DNA from: Apostichopus japonicus
Taxonomy: Eukaryota; Echinodermata; Holothuroidea; Aspidochirotida; Stichopodidae
Assembly (NCBI RefSeq): GCF_037975245.1
Contig: NC_092575.1
Span: 24,284,841-24,348,840 of the forward strand
Length of the DNA: 64,000 nt
Direction: 5' to 3'
Shown: positions 1 through 12,174 of the stretch, piece by piece
How positions within the stretch are numbered: the stretch's first letter is position 1
Layout: each line of letters opens with the position of its first letter
The notes under the pieces: model-generated
Database searches by the model: none
Told to the model about the DNA's origin: nothing
The model's input: only the letters and a program-made list of their open reading frames with translations
Made by a program: the position numbers and the translations under genes

Positions 1-111
1 CCACCTCTCTCTCTCTCTCTGAGAATACGTGGCTGTGGGTCTCTTGGAGTCCGGCCGAAGTCCAAAAGGCGTGCAGGGTGGAGGTGGAGATAGAGGAGGG
101 GGGGGGGGTGG

Positions 112-453
112 CAGTGGCGGAGCGAAGGGTTTTGGTTAGGGGGACCAGAATGGTATGTAGGGGAGCTTTCGACACTATCTAAGCGGAGCGCCACCACAGA
201 TTGGCGCGGAGCGTACAGACATTTTTTGAGTAAAGATACTCCCTAGATCGCCGGAAATGACCTTTTCGTGCCTTGTTAATTTGTAGATAATGTGACAAAT
301 GTCAATAGGTAGATGAGAGCGCTATAAAAAAGTCAATAATCGCGAATAAGTAAAATGTGCATGGTAAAAAGCTGAAAAGGGCGCCAGCAGTCCATTTGAG
401 TCCGTTAAGGGAGGGGGAGTCCGCCCCCTGACTGTATGGACGCTCCGCCACTG
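112..453. mobile_element. hAT-like MITE (left copy)
   Basis: A 342-bp element whose ends are perfect 12-bp inverted repeats: CAGTGGCGGAGC at 112-123 and its complement at 442-453. CAGTGGCG-type ends are typical of nonautonomous hAT elements. A target-site duplication is not clear because the left flank is a G-run. There is no coding capacity. Related but degraded sequence occurs near 12,175-12,420. Confidence 0.75.
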
Positions 454-2055
454 AGGTGTGGGGGCCGAAATAAACGTTGGTTGGAACAAATCGACAAAGA
501 GAATGAACAAGAGGCAGGTGGGGCATGCTCAATCGCAAGACAGGCCAGATTAGCGAATAATCGTGGGCCGATATGTTTTTCTTTCTAGAATTGAATTGAA
601 ATCTTTTGAGGGCCAGATGTGGCCCACGTGCTACCCTTTGAGTACCCTGCAAGTATATCACAAGCAAAGAAAAAAAAGAAACCAGAACCTGAAATAATTA
701 GTTATTGTTATGAAACCCTGTAACAAACCGAGAAGGGAAGGGAGCATATATAATATTTAGTTGGAAGGGAAAATCCCGGTACATTTTAACAATTGTGTAT
801 GTTAATGCATGCATGAAATGCCCTATATAACAACACGATGCTCAGGTAATGCGTTCCGAAATAAAAACTGAAAGAAAAAACTGCTTCCTTTACAGAGGTA
901 AAATATAACATGTTTGAAGTCATTTTGGAGTATTTTGCCTCGCCCATCCTGTCTAATTTCTGTTTCATTTTACGAGTTGGTTCGTAATGTAAATTCGATG
1001 GCGCAATTTGGAAATACATTATTCTGTCTATTGATTTCCTTCCAACGTGTCTGTCATACTTGAATATCATTAAAATAAATTACTGGTGATGACATCAATT
1101 CTTGCTATAATAACATGTAAAGCTGTAAGCAGTCGAAGTATCATGGTAGGAATCTTTTTTTCTTTTCTATGGTGAAAATTAGCTCATTTCTCGTCTGTCT
1201 GCGCTTTGCCAATCATGGCACACAAATAATTAATATAATTTTTTCAATAATCTGTATTTTAGGAATGCACGGGCGTGAGGAGAGGATGGATAATAATAAA
1301 CAAATATCTAGCCAAAATGAAAAATACATGAAATAATTTTCAACAAAGAAAAGAAAATAAGCAAGAACATTTATTTACGTACTTGAAAATATATACGAAA
1401 AAACACAATATAAAAGGAATCTTGACCCCATTCATCTTGCCCATGGATCATCACTAGGGCTCTAATCCCTTTGACGGCACTATGATTCCCAACTAATACC
1501 TCGACCCCCCACCCCTCCCCGTCTTCCCATTCAGAAATACCCAACACCTCTGCTCTCGAGTCGTCGACTTATATTTGTCAATAAATCCAATTTGTCGAGT
1601 CCCTACCTTATTCCTATCTTGCCAACACACAAAATGGTAGGCCTATGTGTTGACTTGTCTACTTACACTAACATGACACATCGACGAAAGTTCTCCACAA
1701 GTCGTTTTATTCCATTAAACGCAATTAAGTCTAAATCTAATCTCTGTTCCTCCAGAACCACCGCATGGTGGAGATTTCTATACACAAAAATTCACAGTTT
1801 TTGTTTCTAAACTTGAATTAAGTATTTCAGACAGGGTATAAAGTCATAACAATTATCTTCTTTACCTGGGTACAATTTTCAAAACATAATCTCATTATAT
1901 ATATACAAACTGGTTTCTATAGTAATAATGATTAACTGGTTGACTCGTAATAAGTACATGGTCACTTGAGAAGAGGAATTACCCCACCACCATGCACACT
2001 CCCCCACCCCTTGTTAACTTTGTTCCCTCCCCTACGCCAATTATGACTTCTTTGT
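454..2055. other. Duplicated intergenic sequence, no gene
   Basis: Non-coding as far as I can see. It pairs with 42,080-43,681. The minus-strand reading frame at 786-1070 is open in both copies, but the copies differ by several amino-acid replacements over the first 35 residues. That is not a pattern of protein constraint. Confidence 0.6.
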
Positions 2056-2669
2056 TTCGAAAAGAAATCAATTAAACATGTTTCACTCAAAATGACGACA
2101 GTCTTGGCGAAAGCAGATGATACCTGCAAACAAACACGAAAATTATATTCCGTTTCAGTGCAAGTTACCTTCTCAATAACACTGTCAGGTTTTGAGAAAT
2201 TACTGATGTGGAATGCTCGATGGTCGAAGTAACTTACTTCTAATGTTAGCAAAGCTTATCGTTAAGATCATTATAAAGAACATCCCAATTACTACTGAAA
2301 GACATAAGGGCTTCATGTAACATCTGATCTCAAATAACATATTTCCGGATATCATTATACTTAAGATTGTTATAATTAGACTCCTCTAAAGTGATGCCTA
2401 GTTGTTGATTCGTATATCAGAAATTATTCTACTTCATATACTATTAAATAATTAATCAAAATTAACATACAAACAAATGCAAACAAACAAACACGCTGCA
2501 GTACTTTCTCGAAGTCAAATATTCCCTGCCAAGTATAAACCTCTATAATCATGCCGGATCACGCGATCGAATTATAACATTCTTGGCCAGGATTATTTCA
2601 GAATTCGATAGTTTGATTTCTTGTTTCCAGAAACTTGTAAGCAACTCTGAAATTGTTCCGCCGTTTTCT
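2056..2669. other. Sequence unique to left duplicate, 3' flank of aGPCR exon
   Basis: AT-rich sequence absent from the right copy. Read on the minus strand it would be the 3' UTR and downstream flank of the orphan aGPCR last exon. No other feature was recognised. Confidence 0.4.
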
Positions 2670-3231
2670 TCAATCAATTATAATATCCTCGTACTCATTC
2701 GAACTGCTAACATAAGTAGGGTTGTTCTGCATATCGACAGACTGGCCTGTGTCTTTCTTCATATAAGTTGACTTAGTTCCACCGACGATGGGAGTTGAAC
2801 TTGTCCCTGCAGATCGCTTGTTAGGATCGAATTGGAAAGCTTTCTTCATTTCAGGATTTTGAGCAATCAATATGTAAAACATACAGAATCCTTGCAACGA
2901 AAGACAAACGCAGAAAAGCAATTGGAAAACAAGGCTGATAGGATTTTCAAATGTGGCCAGAAATCCGAAGGTCCACGCCAAACCGAGGAGAACCCAGAAG
3001 AGGAAAGTACTCTTAAGGCGTGTTATGAACTCCGCCCTCTGTTCCGTCTTGCCTGTGAGTCTTATCTTGCGACAGCTGACACGATATGTGGCTGTCTTGC
3101 CTGTGAGTCTTATCTTGCGACAGCTGACACGATATGTGGCTAATACGAACACCGCAAAATAATAAAAAGAGAGTAAGAAGATTTCTAGCAGGAATCCGAA
3201 ATAGAGGACTGGTCCGGCATGTAGAAAACAA
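2670..3231 (-). pseudogene. Orphan last coding exon of an adhesion GPCR (TM5-TM7 and tail)
   Basis: The 562-bp exon reads open from its splice acceptor to a TGA at 2670-2672. It encodes the end of extracellular loop 2 (CFLHAGP), TM5, intracellular loop 3, TM6 (FWVLLGLAWTFGF), TM7 (LLFCVCLSLQGFCMFYI) and a Ser/Thr-rich tail. The exon begins with a one-base split codon, as do the other two last exons in the cluster. Loop 3 holds an exact in-frame 48-bp duplication (16 residues), described separately. No upstream partner exons lie beside it, because LINE sequence starts within a few bases of the acceptor. The exon itself is undamaged, so it could serve as an alternative last exon, but a stranded gene fragment is more likely. 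The family assignment is firm; whether it is expressed is unknown. Confidence 0.8.
3046..3141 (-). repeat. Perfect 48-bp tandem duplication inside aGPCR loop 3
   Basis: Units 3046-3093 and 3094-3141 are identical base for base and in frame, so the 16-residue segment ATYRVSCRKIRLTGKT occurs twice at the TM5/loop-3 border. The paralogous exons at 8,519 and 47,290 have one copy. The lack of any difference between the units points to a recent event. Confidence 0.95.
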
Positions 3232-3234
3232 CTG

Positions 3235-3976
3235 TGGGGGAAAGACAGATCTGAAGGCTCTTGAATCCTGGGCTACGCTTTGGGACATGAAATTCAATCC
3301 CTCTAAATGCTTCATGATGTCTACAAAGCGTAGCGGGGCAAAATCTGTGTTCTTTTACTCCATATACAATCAAATATCGGAGTGCGTCACTGCGCAACCT
3401 TATCTTGGTATCCTGTTTAGTGACAATTTATCTTTCTCTACTCATATCGATAAGATTTGCTCTAGGACCAGCAGAAGCCTTGGCTTCCTTAATAGGAATT
3501 TGCGCTCTTGCCCACCAGAATTTCGTGAATTGGCCTATATGTATATGTGTCGTTCTACTCTTGAATATGCAGCTCAGATTTGGGATCCTTATAAGGTCTC
3601 AGACCAAGAGAAAATAGAAAAAATTCAAAGGAAGGCAGCACGCTTTGTAACTCGTGATTTCCATAGGCAATCCAGCGTCACTGAGATCTTGAAGACTTTG
3701 AAGTGGGAACCCCTCACAGAAAGAAGGAAAAGGGCCAGACTTATGCTCTTTTACCAAATTATTTATGGCCTAAATGCAGTCCCAAACGAGACTAATCCCT
3801 TCTTGAAACCAGGGAGGCGTGGCCGCTATACACAAATTCCACATAATCATCGTGCTTTTCAGTATAGCTTCTATCCTAGGACTATAAAAAAAGACTGGAA
3901 TACACAATCCTTGGCCGTTAAAGAGAGCCCTAGTCTTGAGGTGTTTAAGACAAGATTGCCCACACATTGTTATTAG
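3235..3976 (+). mobile_element. 5'-truncated CR1/jockey-type LINE, C-terminal half of RT
   Basis: A plus-strand frame, uninterrupted to 3976, reads as the thumb and C-terminal part of a non-LTR reverse transcriptase. It starts with DLKALESW and FNPSKC, then YLGILFSDNLSFSTHIDKIC, LEYAAQIWDPY, QRKAARFVTRDF, a WEPLTERRKRAR block and the closing FKTRLP. The catalytic palm is missing, as expected of a 5'-truncated insertion. Its first recognisable LINE residues begin a few bases beyond the acceptor of the aGPCR exon, which runs the other way. The frame continues leftwards into antisense aGPCR sequence, which is not LINE. A polyA tail was not identified. Confidence 0.82.
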
Positions 3977-4376
3977 CACTGCTGCGATCCACACCAACAT
4001 CCTCATTGAGATACATGAGAGGGGTTTTTATCGAGTTTATTACAGAAGCAGAAGTTATTTCTTCATATACATGCGACCACATTTTATATATTGAAGGTCA
4101 TTTGCTACTCCTCCTAGAGCGTTTGTCCAAATCTGCTGAAATGTTGGGGACATAACGCTTGAATGGTGGTGAACTAAAGTTGTTTTTAGAAATATATTTT
4201 TTGTCGTCATGTGAGGGCGCAAAACAGGGCCTTCTGTGGATTTTCAATTATGATGAAATGATCTTGTGCATTGATAAAGAAATTTGTTTTCCAACTTTTT
4301 AGTATTCACGATTATATATGCGTTTTGGTGTGAGTAGCATCCTAATTTCTCGGCATTTTGGGAAATAATTCCACCC
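3977..4376. other. LINE 3' flank, nothing recognised
   Basis: Sequence between the end of one LINE fragment and the first recognisable residues of the next. It may contain LINE 3' UTR. No gene, repeat or structured element was recognised. Confidence 0.3.
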
Positions 4377-6270
4377 GTGGGAGACTTGACCAGGTCAGAT
4401 AATTACTTGTTATTCTGGCTTCCTATCTATTTCGATGCCATTAATTTTTTACCTGCAGTGTTACTAGATGGCATCTCACCCAAAGTGTTGAAGCCCCCCC
4501 CCCCCCGCCCCAGGCTCCTTGTTTTGGTTATTATCTCATATCGTCAATCTGATTCTTACCTATATGTCGTCTACTACTTGCCGGTACCAATTGTTTTAAG
4601 AATTAATGGCGATAGTAGACCGTTCCAGAACTATACACTAATCAGTCCTTTATCCTGACTAAAACAAAGGACCATTGAAAATAACGCATAACAAGTATCA
4701 ATCGAGACAGAAATTATACCCTGTTTGACTTCCAATTTGGTTTCTGAAAGGGTAGCGCTTGTTAGACATGCTCTCAGTGTAACCGTTGCATCAGTGTATT
4801 CTGTAGACAGATGTGCAAACTTCCTCGATCTCTGCCTATAGATCTGAAGAAAGCGTTCGATACCAGTCGACCATTATATCCTTCTAAGCATGCTGTATAT
4901 ATAGTTATGGTATTCGTAGGTAAGGCATACAATGTTATGACCAGCAATACTTTTCAAATAGGAAAACATTTAATGTATGTAAATTGTGTCGTTATTTCTT
5001 CTGACTATACTAACATTACCACTGGCGTTCCTTGGGGGGGGGGGGGGGGATCTAATTGCACCTTAGTTTGCTTTTCTTCAGTTACGTTAATAATATTTAA
5101 AACAAAATGGTTTCCAATCCGGTCTCTGCATTATACTAATAAGCCGATATTATGAATATGTTTGTTCATGACGTATAAGTTTTATAAACCTCATTCGGAA
5201 GCGTAATTTTTTTTCCCTAGGACGAATAAGGGCATCGGCCAATCAAATCCCTGGATTCCAAACATGTGACGCTTTTTCAAAAAACATGTACTGAATCTTT
5301 TTTCCTAGTTTTGACCCCAGATTATGAACGACAATCCTTCATTTTCTAAAGTCCCTATAGTCCTTAACCCACTTTCTAAACCCTAACTCTGATTTCAAAC
5401 GAATTTGTAAATTCCTGAAAAACCTGAAACCCTTATCCGTCCTAGGAATAAAAATTAGGCCATTCGGAAGGTATAATATGTATTAGGGAACTTCAAACTT
5501 GTTGTTTTTGATTGCTCACAAACTCACCCGTTGCATCTTGGTAGAATTGATTCCACTCCAAAGAACGTGTTGATCATTCATATCACAAATTTCTTGACTT
5601 TTAAATTGCACCAACTTCTCCCAGCTGGGCAATCTGTACAAAAAACTGCGCTGTCTTTCAGACTTTCTTAAATACACCGACATGTTTTGTATTGTCTTAG
5701 AGCCTCACTTCCCCGTGCTGTTGCTAATTCAATTGTATCCTTCTCTTGTGTATACACACTCCAAGAACTCTTTAACATGATATTGGTCTCTAAGGGGTGG
5801 CTAATGCTCTAAATCCTTAAGCCTTTTACAGGTGCTGCAAAAACAGAATTCTAAAAGGTTTTTTAAGTTCAGCCATCGCCGTTATGCTACCAATGCTCTG
5901 CACAGTTAACCATCGTGTCGTTAAAAAGTCACTGGTATTCTTAACATGTGTGTTTTTATAAATAAAAGATACGTTAAACAAAAATGCTCTCAATACTGCT
6001 TTCAGTAACATTCCCAGGCCTAGAGATTGTTTACATGTGTCCAGTTACACCGTATAGGAGTAATATACTTTCCTGGAGTCATTAGGCGCAGTTCTAGACA
6101 TGGTAAACCGCTGCTGAATAACTATGTTTTTGATACTCTGGAATGAACTTCCAAATGATATATATTTTTTCCTCAAAAATCCAATTCGTGTATATTTCTT
6201 AATACAACATTTAAAGAACTGTCTTATTTCTAAATATTCCGATGAAGTTATTTGTATCTGTTTTATACGC
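4377..6270 (+). mobile_element. Degenerate jockey/CR1-like LINE (left copy)
   Basis: Reverse-transcriptase pieces in the right order but broken by stops and frameshifts. An N-terminal DGISPKVLK block lies near 4470, a SRPFQNYTLISPLS piece near 4615, then the motif-A region DLKKAFDT near 4840 and a GVPWGG variant of the GVPQG motif near 5028. The last contains a G-run that may have slipped. The C-terminal LWNELPNDI is near 6135. A Mutator-like MITE (5202-5460) sits inside. The element is clearly inactive. The right duplicate retains only the part from the motif-A region on. Confidence 0.75.
5202..5460. mobile_element. Mutator-like MITE with 10-bp TSD (left copy)
   Basis: A 259-bp element flanked by a perfect 10-bp direct repeat, CATTCGGAAG, at 5192-5201 and 5461-5470. 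Its ends are imperfect inverted repeats that share TAATTTTT and CCTAGGACGRATAAGGG. A 9-10 bp target-site duplication is the hallmark of Mutator-like elements. There is no coding sequence. It inserted into the LINE relic. Confidence 0.75.
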
Positions 6271-8367
6271 ATGCATCTTTTTAACTACTTCTCATGTATT
6301 GTTCTTTTTCATACTATACGTTTCTGTACTTCAATTTTCATTTCTTTGATTCTTTTTCTTTGAAGGTCCCTAGCCTCGATAACAATTGTACTGAACTTCT
6401 AGTGTTCGGTTTATATGCATGTTCGTAATAGGTATATGTTGATGTGTGTAATTATATGCATGAATGTGTATGTATATATATGAAATGAACGAATGAATAA
6501 ATATAAGCGAAATCAACAATAAATACAGAAATAATGACACGGCTAAACACAAACTGTTTTCATTATTGTTGTATAATTTCTTACTCGGACAAACCTCATA
6601 GCGGGGTATAAAAATCCACTCAGTATCGACATACGGTAATGGTATTATACAGGTTTAAAAAAAACCCTCTAAATATATTAAAATATTACAAAAATGGCAC
6701 CACGTCATGTTACCTGCAGTACCCATAATGTACAGGGACGAGGAGAGCGCATTGTTCGACCCCGAGGGCAAGTTGGACAACATATATGACCCCTTGCCGC
6801 CATTTATAGTTTTTATTAATATCGTATGGTTCATTTATGAGCGTGTTTTTCTCTGGTGGGGAAGGCCTTGAACTGATCCAGCCTTCTCCTTACCTCGGGC
6901 CTCTTACTGACCCCGGAGCCGTATTGCCCCTAATGACCCACAGTCTCGTTTGGCACGCCCATGTAACCAGTGTAATGTTCTTCAATAAACGCTGTGATGT
7001 TTACCCACAACCCCTTACCCCCCCCCCCCACCCCACCACACACCCACACGCACAACAGATTAATTAATATATCATTAGAACGTGTTTATAACAATGACAA
7101 ACTTCCACTAGAGCGATATGTAAAACATCCTTGTGCAGCCAGGTGGGACGATTTTCTAACGCATTTATAATACCATGCTTCATACATTGCTCTCATCTAA
7201 TGCTTCAAAGCACTCGTATTATCCTATTGATAGTATGAACAGTTCCAAACACGTTGATCTATAATAGACACTTGATTTTCATACAGCTCGTACGGACAAT
7301 ACAAGTGCTTTGAAGCATGACATGAAAACTTCCAACATCAAGTCGATGCGAGCTACCAAGATTTAGATTCAAGAATGGTAGATTCGAAAAGATAGAAATA
7401 GAGGGCGGTCTATAAAGGAACTCTATGTGTGATGGGGGCGCAGTTCTAAAATGATACCAAGCTAAGGTTAGGTAGAATAGGAAAGGGAACAAGTAGACTG
7501 GTAACAGATAAGGAGGAGCGAAGTAAACTGTCTCAACTTGGAATCGTCATTAATCTACCATAAAACTGTTGTAGGTCCATAAATACGTCATGTTTTATCT
7601 ATTTTGACATTATTTCAACAAGGTAACAATACATCATTGTTTTCGAATCTGTTGTATCCTACATAGGCACGGTAGCTTATTTTTAAATACAACTGGCTTC
7701 TTAATTTATCTTAGTTACTGGTTTGACAACATATATTCTTTAGATAGCACATTTAATCAGGTTGTCACAAATCTAATATCCCAAAATGATGTTACAAAAA
7801 TGTATACGAACTTTGCATAGTTGTTCATGTGTGTTTTGAGCTTCTTCTCATTTTCACTTGTGATTAGAAATCTGAAGTTTTTAACTTCCATTTTCCTTAC
7901 CCTTGACGATAAAGTAAAAAAAAAAAGAAAAAAAAAGGAAAGTATAACATCATGTAGAATTTGAAAAAAAAGTTGCATAAAATATATCAGAACAGCCTCA
8001 TTTATCAGAAATTATAAAAAATTGTGTTACTTTTCAAAACGTTTCTAACGTTGCAAATGGGCTTCTACAGGGGGAAAAGGGGTATAAATTCTGAGTACAA
8101 TGACTATATCATTTACGGGTAACTTATGTAAAATGATCACGTGATTATCAATAAAGTTTAAGCGGAAGAGCACCAGAAGTGGCGGACCTAGGCAAAACAC
8201 TGAACAGGTGAAAAGAGACATAAGTAAAAAGTACCCTGCATTGTTAAAAACAAGAACCCTATTTCCAGTGATTTTAAAATTAAAAAGAAGTGCTCTCTCT
8301 TTCGATAATTTACATTGCTGGTACCTCTTTAAAAAAGAGCCCAGGCAAAATTAACACTCACGTCCCG

Positions 8368-8368
<1 letters not shown>
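6271..8368. other. Duplicated intergenic region, no gene
   Basis: Pairs with about 45,120-47,193. It holds short homopolymer runs (C-run near 7,020, A-runs near 7,915) and many small frames that are not shared cleanly between the copies. No coding feature can be supported. Confidence 0.5.

Positions 8369-8432
<64 letters not shown>
8369..8432. repeat. (TA)n microsatellite
   Basis: About 60 bp of uninterrupted TA just 3' of the aGPCR pseudogene exon. The duplicate locus has only about 10 bp (near 47,194), so the array expanded or contracted after duplication. Confidence 0.95.
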
Positions 8433-8435
<3 letters not shown>

Positions 8436-8518
8436 GGTCTGCAAAAGAATAGAAACTATACAGTGATGGGTAAATTGCGTATTCAAAAATCAAAAATTCT
8501 TCAAAATCATTGCTAGAA

Positions 8519-10674
8519 TCACTCCGAAACAATTCCGTCATTTTCTTCACCAGTTTTAGGTGCAACAGGGCTGTAATCATTGCTACTGGAGCTAACTGGG
8601 ATATCGTGCATGTCGACAGACTGATCCGGACTACGGGCTGTCTTTACACCGCTGTCAACTTGGTACGAAGTAGTGTTGGTTCGCTTAACAGTGCTTGTTA
8701 TGCTTTTCTGCATTTCAGGATTTTGCGCAAAGAGCATATAAAACATACAGAACCCTTGCAGAGAAAGGCAAACGCAAAAGAGTAACTGGAAAGCAAGGCT
8801 GAGAGGGTTTTGAAATGTGGCCAGAAATCCGAAGGTCCACGCCATACCGAGGAGAACCCAGAAGAGGAAAGTACTCTTGATTCGAATAATAATCTCTTTC
8901 TTCTTTTCTACTTTGTCCGATTGTCTGATCTTACGACAGCTGACGCGATATGTCGCTAAGACGAATATCACGAGATTATAGACAGATAGTTATAAGATTT
9001 CTAGCAGAAATCCGAAATAGAGAACTGGTCCGGGATGTAGAAAGCAACTGTGAAAAGGAGGAAAATAAAGAATGTCATTTCACGTGATGAAAGAACATAA
9101 ACGCGTTGCGTGTATATGATCACATGACGGTACTTCAACAAGTTTTTAACGACAGGTTGGGGTTGGACGGTGCAATGTACATACTATACACATTTTGTTA
9201 ACCCGTATAAAGATGTAGGCCTACATATTATTCACAAAGCTGCATGTGTGTGCGTGTATGTATGTATGTATGTGGGGAGGGGGGGGGGGTTCTACCTCCC
9301 CCACGACTGATTAAGGTAGGGGAATCAACATGTTAAGCGTGCCCAGAGGCGACTGAAAAGGTATCCTTTTTAAGGCCGGAGGCGGTTTGGGGTTGTTTAA
9401 GTCGGCAAGCTTATACCCATTGACTAGTAATAAGTCTTGAATTGTTATTAGGTTGATAATGAGTAGGCGGGAAGTGACGGTACGGGGTGGGGGGGGGGTC
9501 TAAACCCGGATTAGTAATCTCATTCTTCGCCGACTGAATGTGAAAACTCCTCGACTGACTATGAAGGTCTGGAGAGGGTAGCCTTGGTTCCAATCCACCT
9601 CAAAAGTCTCAGTATATCAATCAGTAGAGGCACTCATATCTTAGGGAAAGCCCGCCCAGCGGGGCATCTTTTAGATATGTTACCTAACACGATTCTTTGC
9701 AACCGATTGTCGTGGCGTTAGAATTTAAATTTTGGGCTCATGGTTACCAAATATGTTCATGGTCTTGATCCTATAAATTAAATGTGACATGAATAGACAA
9801 CCTTGTCATCTATCCAAGAAGGTATGCACTGTTTAAAACAAAACTTGTATATAAAAGGTGAACTGTTGACGTAATATTACTGTTGCACGCCGTTTTTATT
9901 TACAGTATAACAGTTTTTCATGGGTAAAATAACAGTAAAACGTTATGTAGCGTGTGCTTGATCGTTAACTTACATTCACTGCTCGATCTGTAAAATAGCA
10001 GGACGTTATGGACGTATTAGTACCATAATACCGTGAATTAACATTCAGCATTGGTCGTAAAATAACAATAAGAAAAGCACTTTCAATTGCTTAACCTTAA
10101 TTAAGAACAAATTGTGTTTAACCGTGGGAATAATTACTTGATACTCGTTTTTTTAACCTGTTTGTGAATGAGCAATTACACTTTATAACCGTTCTGTATC
10201 GATTAACATACATCGGGACACTTTTAATTTGCATATTCATAGTTAAGGTAGTACCCAACATTTGTGGGTTATATTCTAGTCATGATGTGATTTCGGTGTT
10301 CAAGTATGCACTTAATGTGTCTAATTAATCATGTAGGTTGTTAAGAAAATATTGCATTTGATATGAGAATATGAGTTTGTTGCTTGTTATGAAATAATAG
10401 TGAGGGGTAACACATATCGTTTTAACATTGTTTGACTAGTGATTTTAGTACACCATTCTGATTGTTAGTTCGCCCCATAAATCGTTGCTTCATCTTGTCG
10501 TGTGAAGGTAAGATATTTGACGTAGTAAAGTAAGTCACCTTTAGAAACAAAGCCATGAAAACAAAAGAAAGAAAGTCTTTGTTTTTTTAAATAATACTTA
10601 CTAATCTGTTGATTCCTCGTAATCATGACCATGATCCAAGAAATATATGAGTATTGCTCCAATTGCTGGTAGTC
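8519..10674 (-). pseudogene. Adhesion GPCR 3' end, dead copy (nonsense codon, missing exons)
   Basis: Two minus-strand exons survive: 10602-10674 (73 bp, the TM4 segment starting LPAIGAILIYF) and 8519-9047 (529 bp, loop 2 through TM7 and tail). Splice signals look intact and the phases match the paralogues. In TM5 the codon on plus bases 8990-8992 reads TAA where the right duplicate has TTA (Leu), so the protein would stop before TM6. The TM2-TM3 exon present in the right copy is absent because the duplication ends near 11,130. The gene cannot make a receptor. Apart from the stop, the reading frame is still open, so decay is recent. Confidence 0.88.
9048..10601. other. Intron of aGPCR pseudogene with left-copy-specific block
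   Basis: About 9,365-10,440 has no match in the right duplicate, where about 130 bp of unrelated sequence stands in its place. It contains a GTAT run and G-runs near 9,240-9,290 and 9,490. I found no coding sequence and no clear transposon ends. Confidence 0.4.
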
Positions 10675-11102
10675 CTAAAAATAAAATAAAACAATAAATA
10701 AAATAATTAAAAAATGACTATTTTTTCATGATGATTGTTTCTACTGTTAATAAAGTTTCTGATGCGTAGAGAGTTGTGTGAGTCACATGTATCTTCCATT
10801 GTTCTGTTGTGTTATACATTAAAAGGACAGATCCCTTTAACATACATGAATAGACTGCACCATATTAACACCGGCAAAATTCCACACACACAGACGCATC
10901 CATGCAACGTAGAGTTCAGCGCCGGGCGAGGTAATATTTACACAATGGAGTCCTTTCACATATTGGATAATGTAAACAGCCAAAATGGTGACGCAAATAG
11001 CTTGCACGGGATAGCAGAATTTACATTCAATATAATTTCTTTGCAACACAAACAGAAACGCAGCCATAAGAAAGTGTTATTGAAATGAAAAACAGACTTA
11101 AC

Positions 11103-11130
11103 ACACCCACACACACACACACACACACAC
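11103..11130. repeat. (CA)n microsatellite at duplication edge
   Basis: A short CA array exactly where homology between the two duplicated blocks ends. The right copy ends in a shorter CA stretch near 48,850-48,863. Confidence 0.85.
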
Positions 11131-12174
11131 TTACACCATCATGATAACTTTAATCACCGAACCTATAACTGCGTCTCATAAAACTTGATATTCTTTCAGA
11201 TAGTTCATATTTTGCAAATTATAAAAAATATATGAAGTTATTTAACATTTCACTATATGTTTGAGACATGTTATGGATTACAGTCATTTCAGAGTTTTAC
11301 AGATGTATCATAAGGTGAGATACATGATCACTAAAACATTATATTTGATTCATGACCAATTCTCTACACAATCACATCATAAAGGCAAGACCTGCTCATT
11401 TACAGCACCATGACTACAATATGTGGTTTAAGACACTTGATTGATAAAAGGCAGATCAATGATTCAGACATCTCTCATTATCATTGATAAATATATTGCA
11501 GGGTTTTTTTTTTTTTTAAATTTTAAACCTCACACCGCCAGGGATGTGTTAGTGAGAAGGATATTTAACGAAAGAGAGATCGTCTTTGGGGGAACATTGT
11601 TACCGCCAAGGTTGCCATAGGAAGTTGACACTAATTACACAGTGCCCTTTGTTATCTGCCAAACTTAAAGCACTTACCCCTGTGGTTTTAAGGCCCACGT
11701 TGACATGGGGATATTTTAACTAGTAGTTAATTCTTAAAAAGCAACTTAATTTTTTTCGACACAAGTCTACATGATAGCTGTTGTGCTGGACTGATTTCGA
11801 AAGCCATATCTGTTTGGATTGCTGTTATTAAGTTGGTAGAAAACATGCAGAATTTGCAAAATTTGTAACTGAAGAGACGTATCTGTAACCTCAAGTTAGG
11901 TAGGTTGCTCTGTAGAGAAACTTACACTGTTGCATTTTTTAGAAAATATGAACTGGCGTTTTCACTTTTATATTACAAAGACCTTCGACAAACCCAGAGT
12001 AAACCTTCTAATCAAAGCAATGTATTATACCACCAGATACATTCATACCACAACGGAAATAGTCACGATTGTGAATGAAAACAAACAACATTAACAACTG
12101 AACTTCAAAACCTGTCAATCAAACGTTTGAAATTGAAAAGGGTTAGCGGGTCATTGAAAATAAATTTGCCATGA
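11131..12174. other. Unassigned AT-rich sequence
   Basis: No open frame of note, no repeat structure and no recognisable motif, apart from a T-run near 11,505. Confidence 0.4.

Larger units (their letters stand above)
1..11130 (+). repeat. Segmental duplication, left copy
   Basis: Matches 41,625-48,865 in direct orientation at high identity by eye. Base 1 pairs with base 41,625, so the left edge may lie outside the window. Homology breaks at about 2,055 and resumes at about 4,830 (2.8 kb present only here), and breaks again from about 9,365 to 10,440. The right edge falls in a CA microsatellite near 11,103-11,130, the same place where the other copy ends. The block holds aGPCR 3' exons, a LINE relic, a hAT-like element and a Mutator-like element. 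Each mobile element lies at the same place in both copies, so the insertions predate the duplication. Confidence 0.93.

Noticed and set aside
786-1070. Minus-strand frame conserved in both duplicates
   Set aside because: The duplicate at 42,325-42,693 differs by many amino-acid replacements, with no coding constraint or known motif.
3134-3234. N-terminal part of the plus-strand frame that ends at 3976
   Set aside because: It is antisense to the aGPCR exon; only residues from about 3235 onward are LINE-like.
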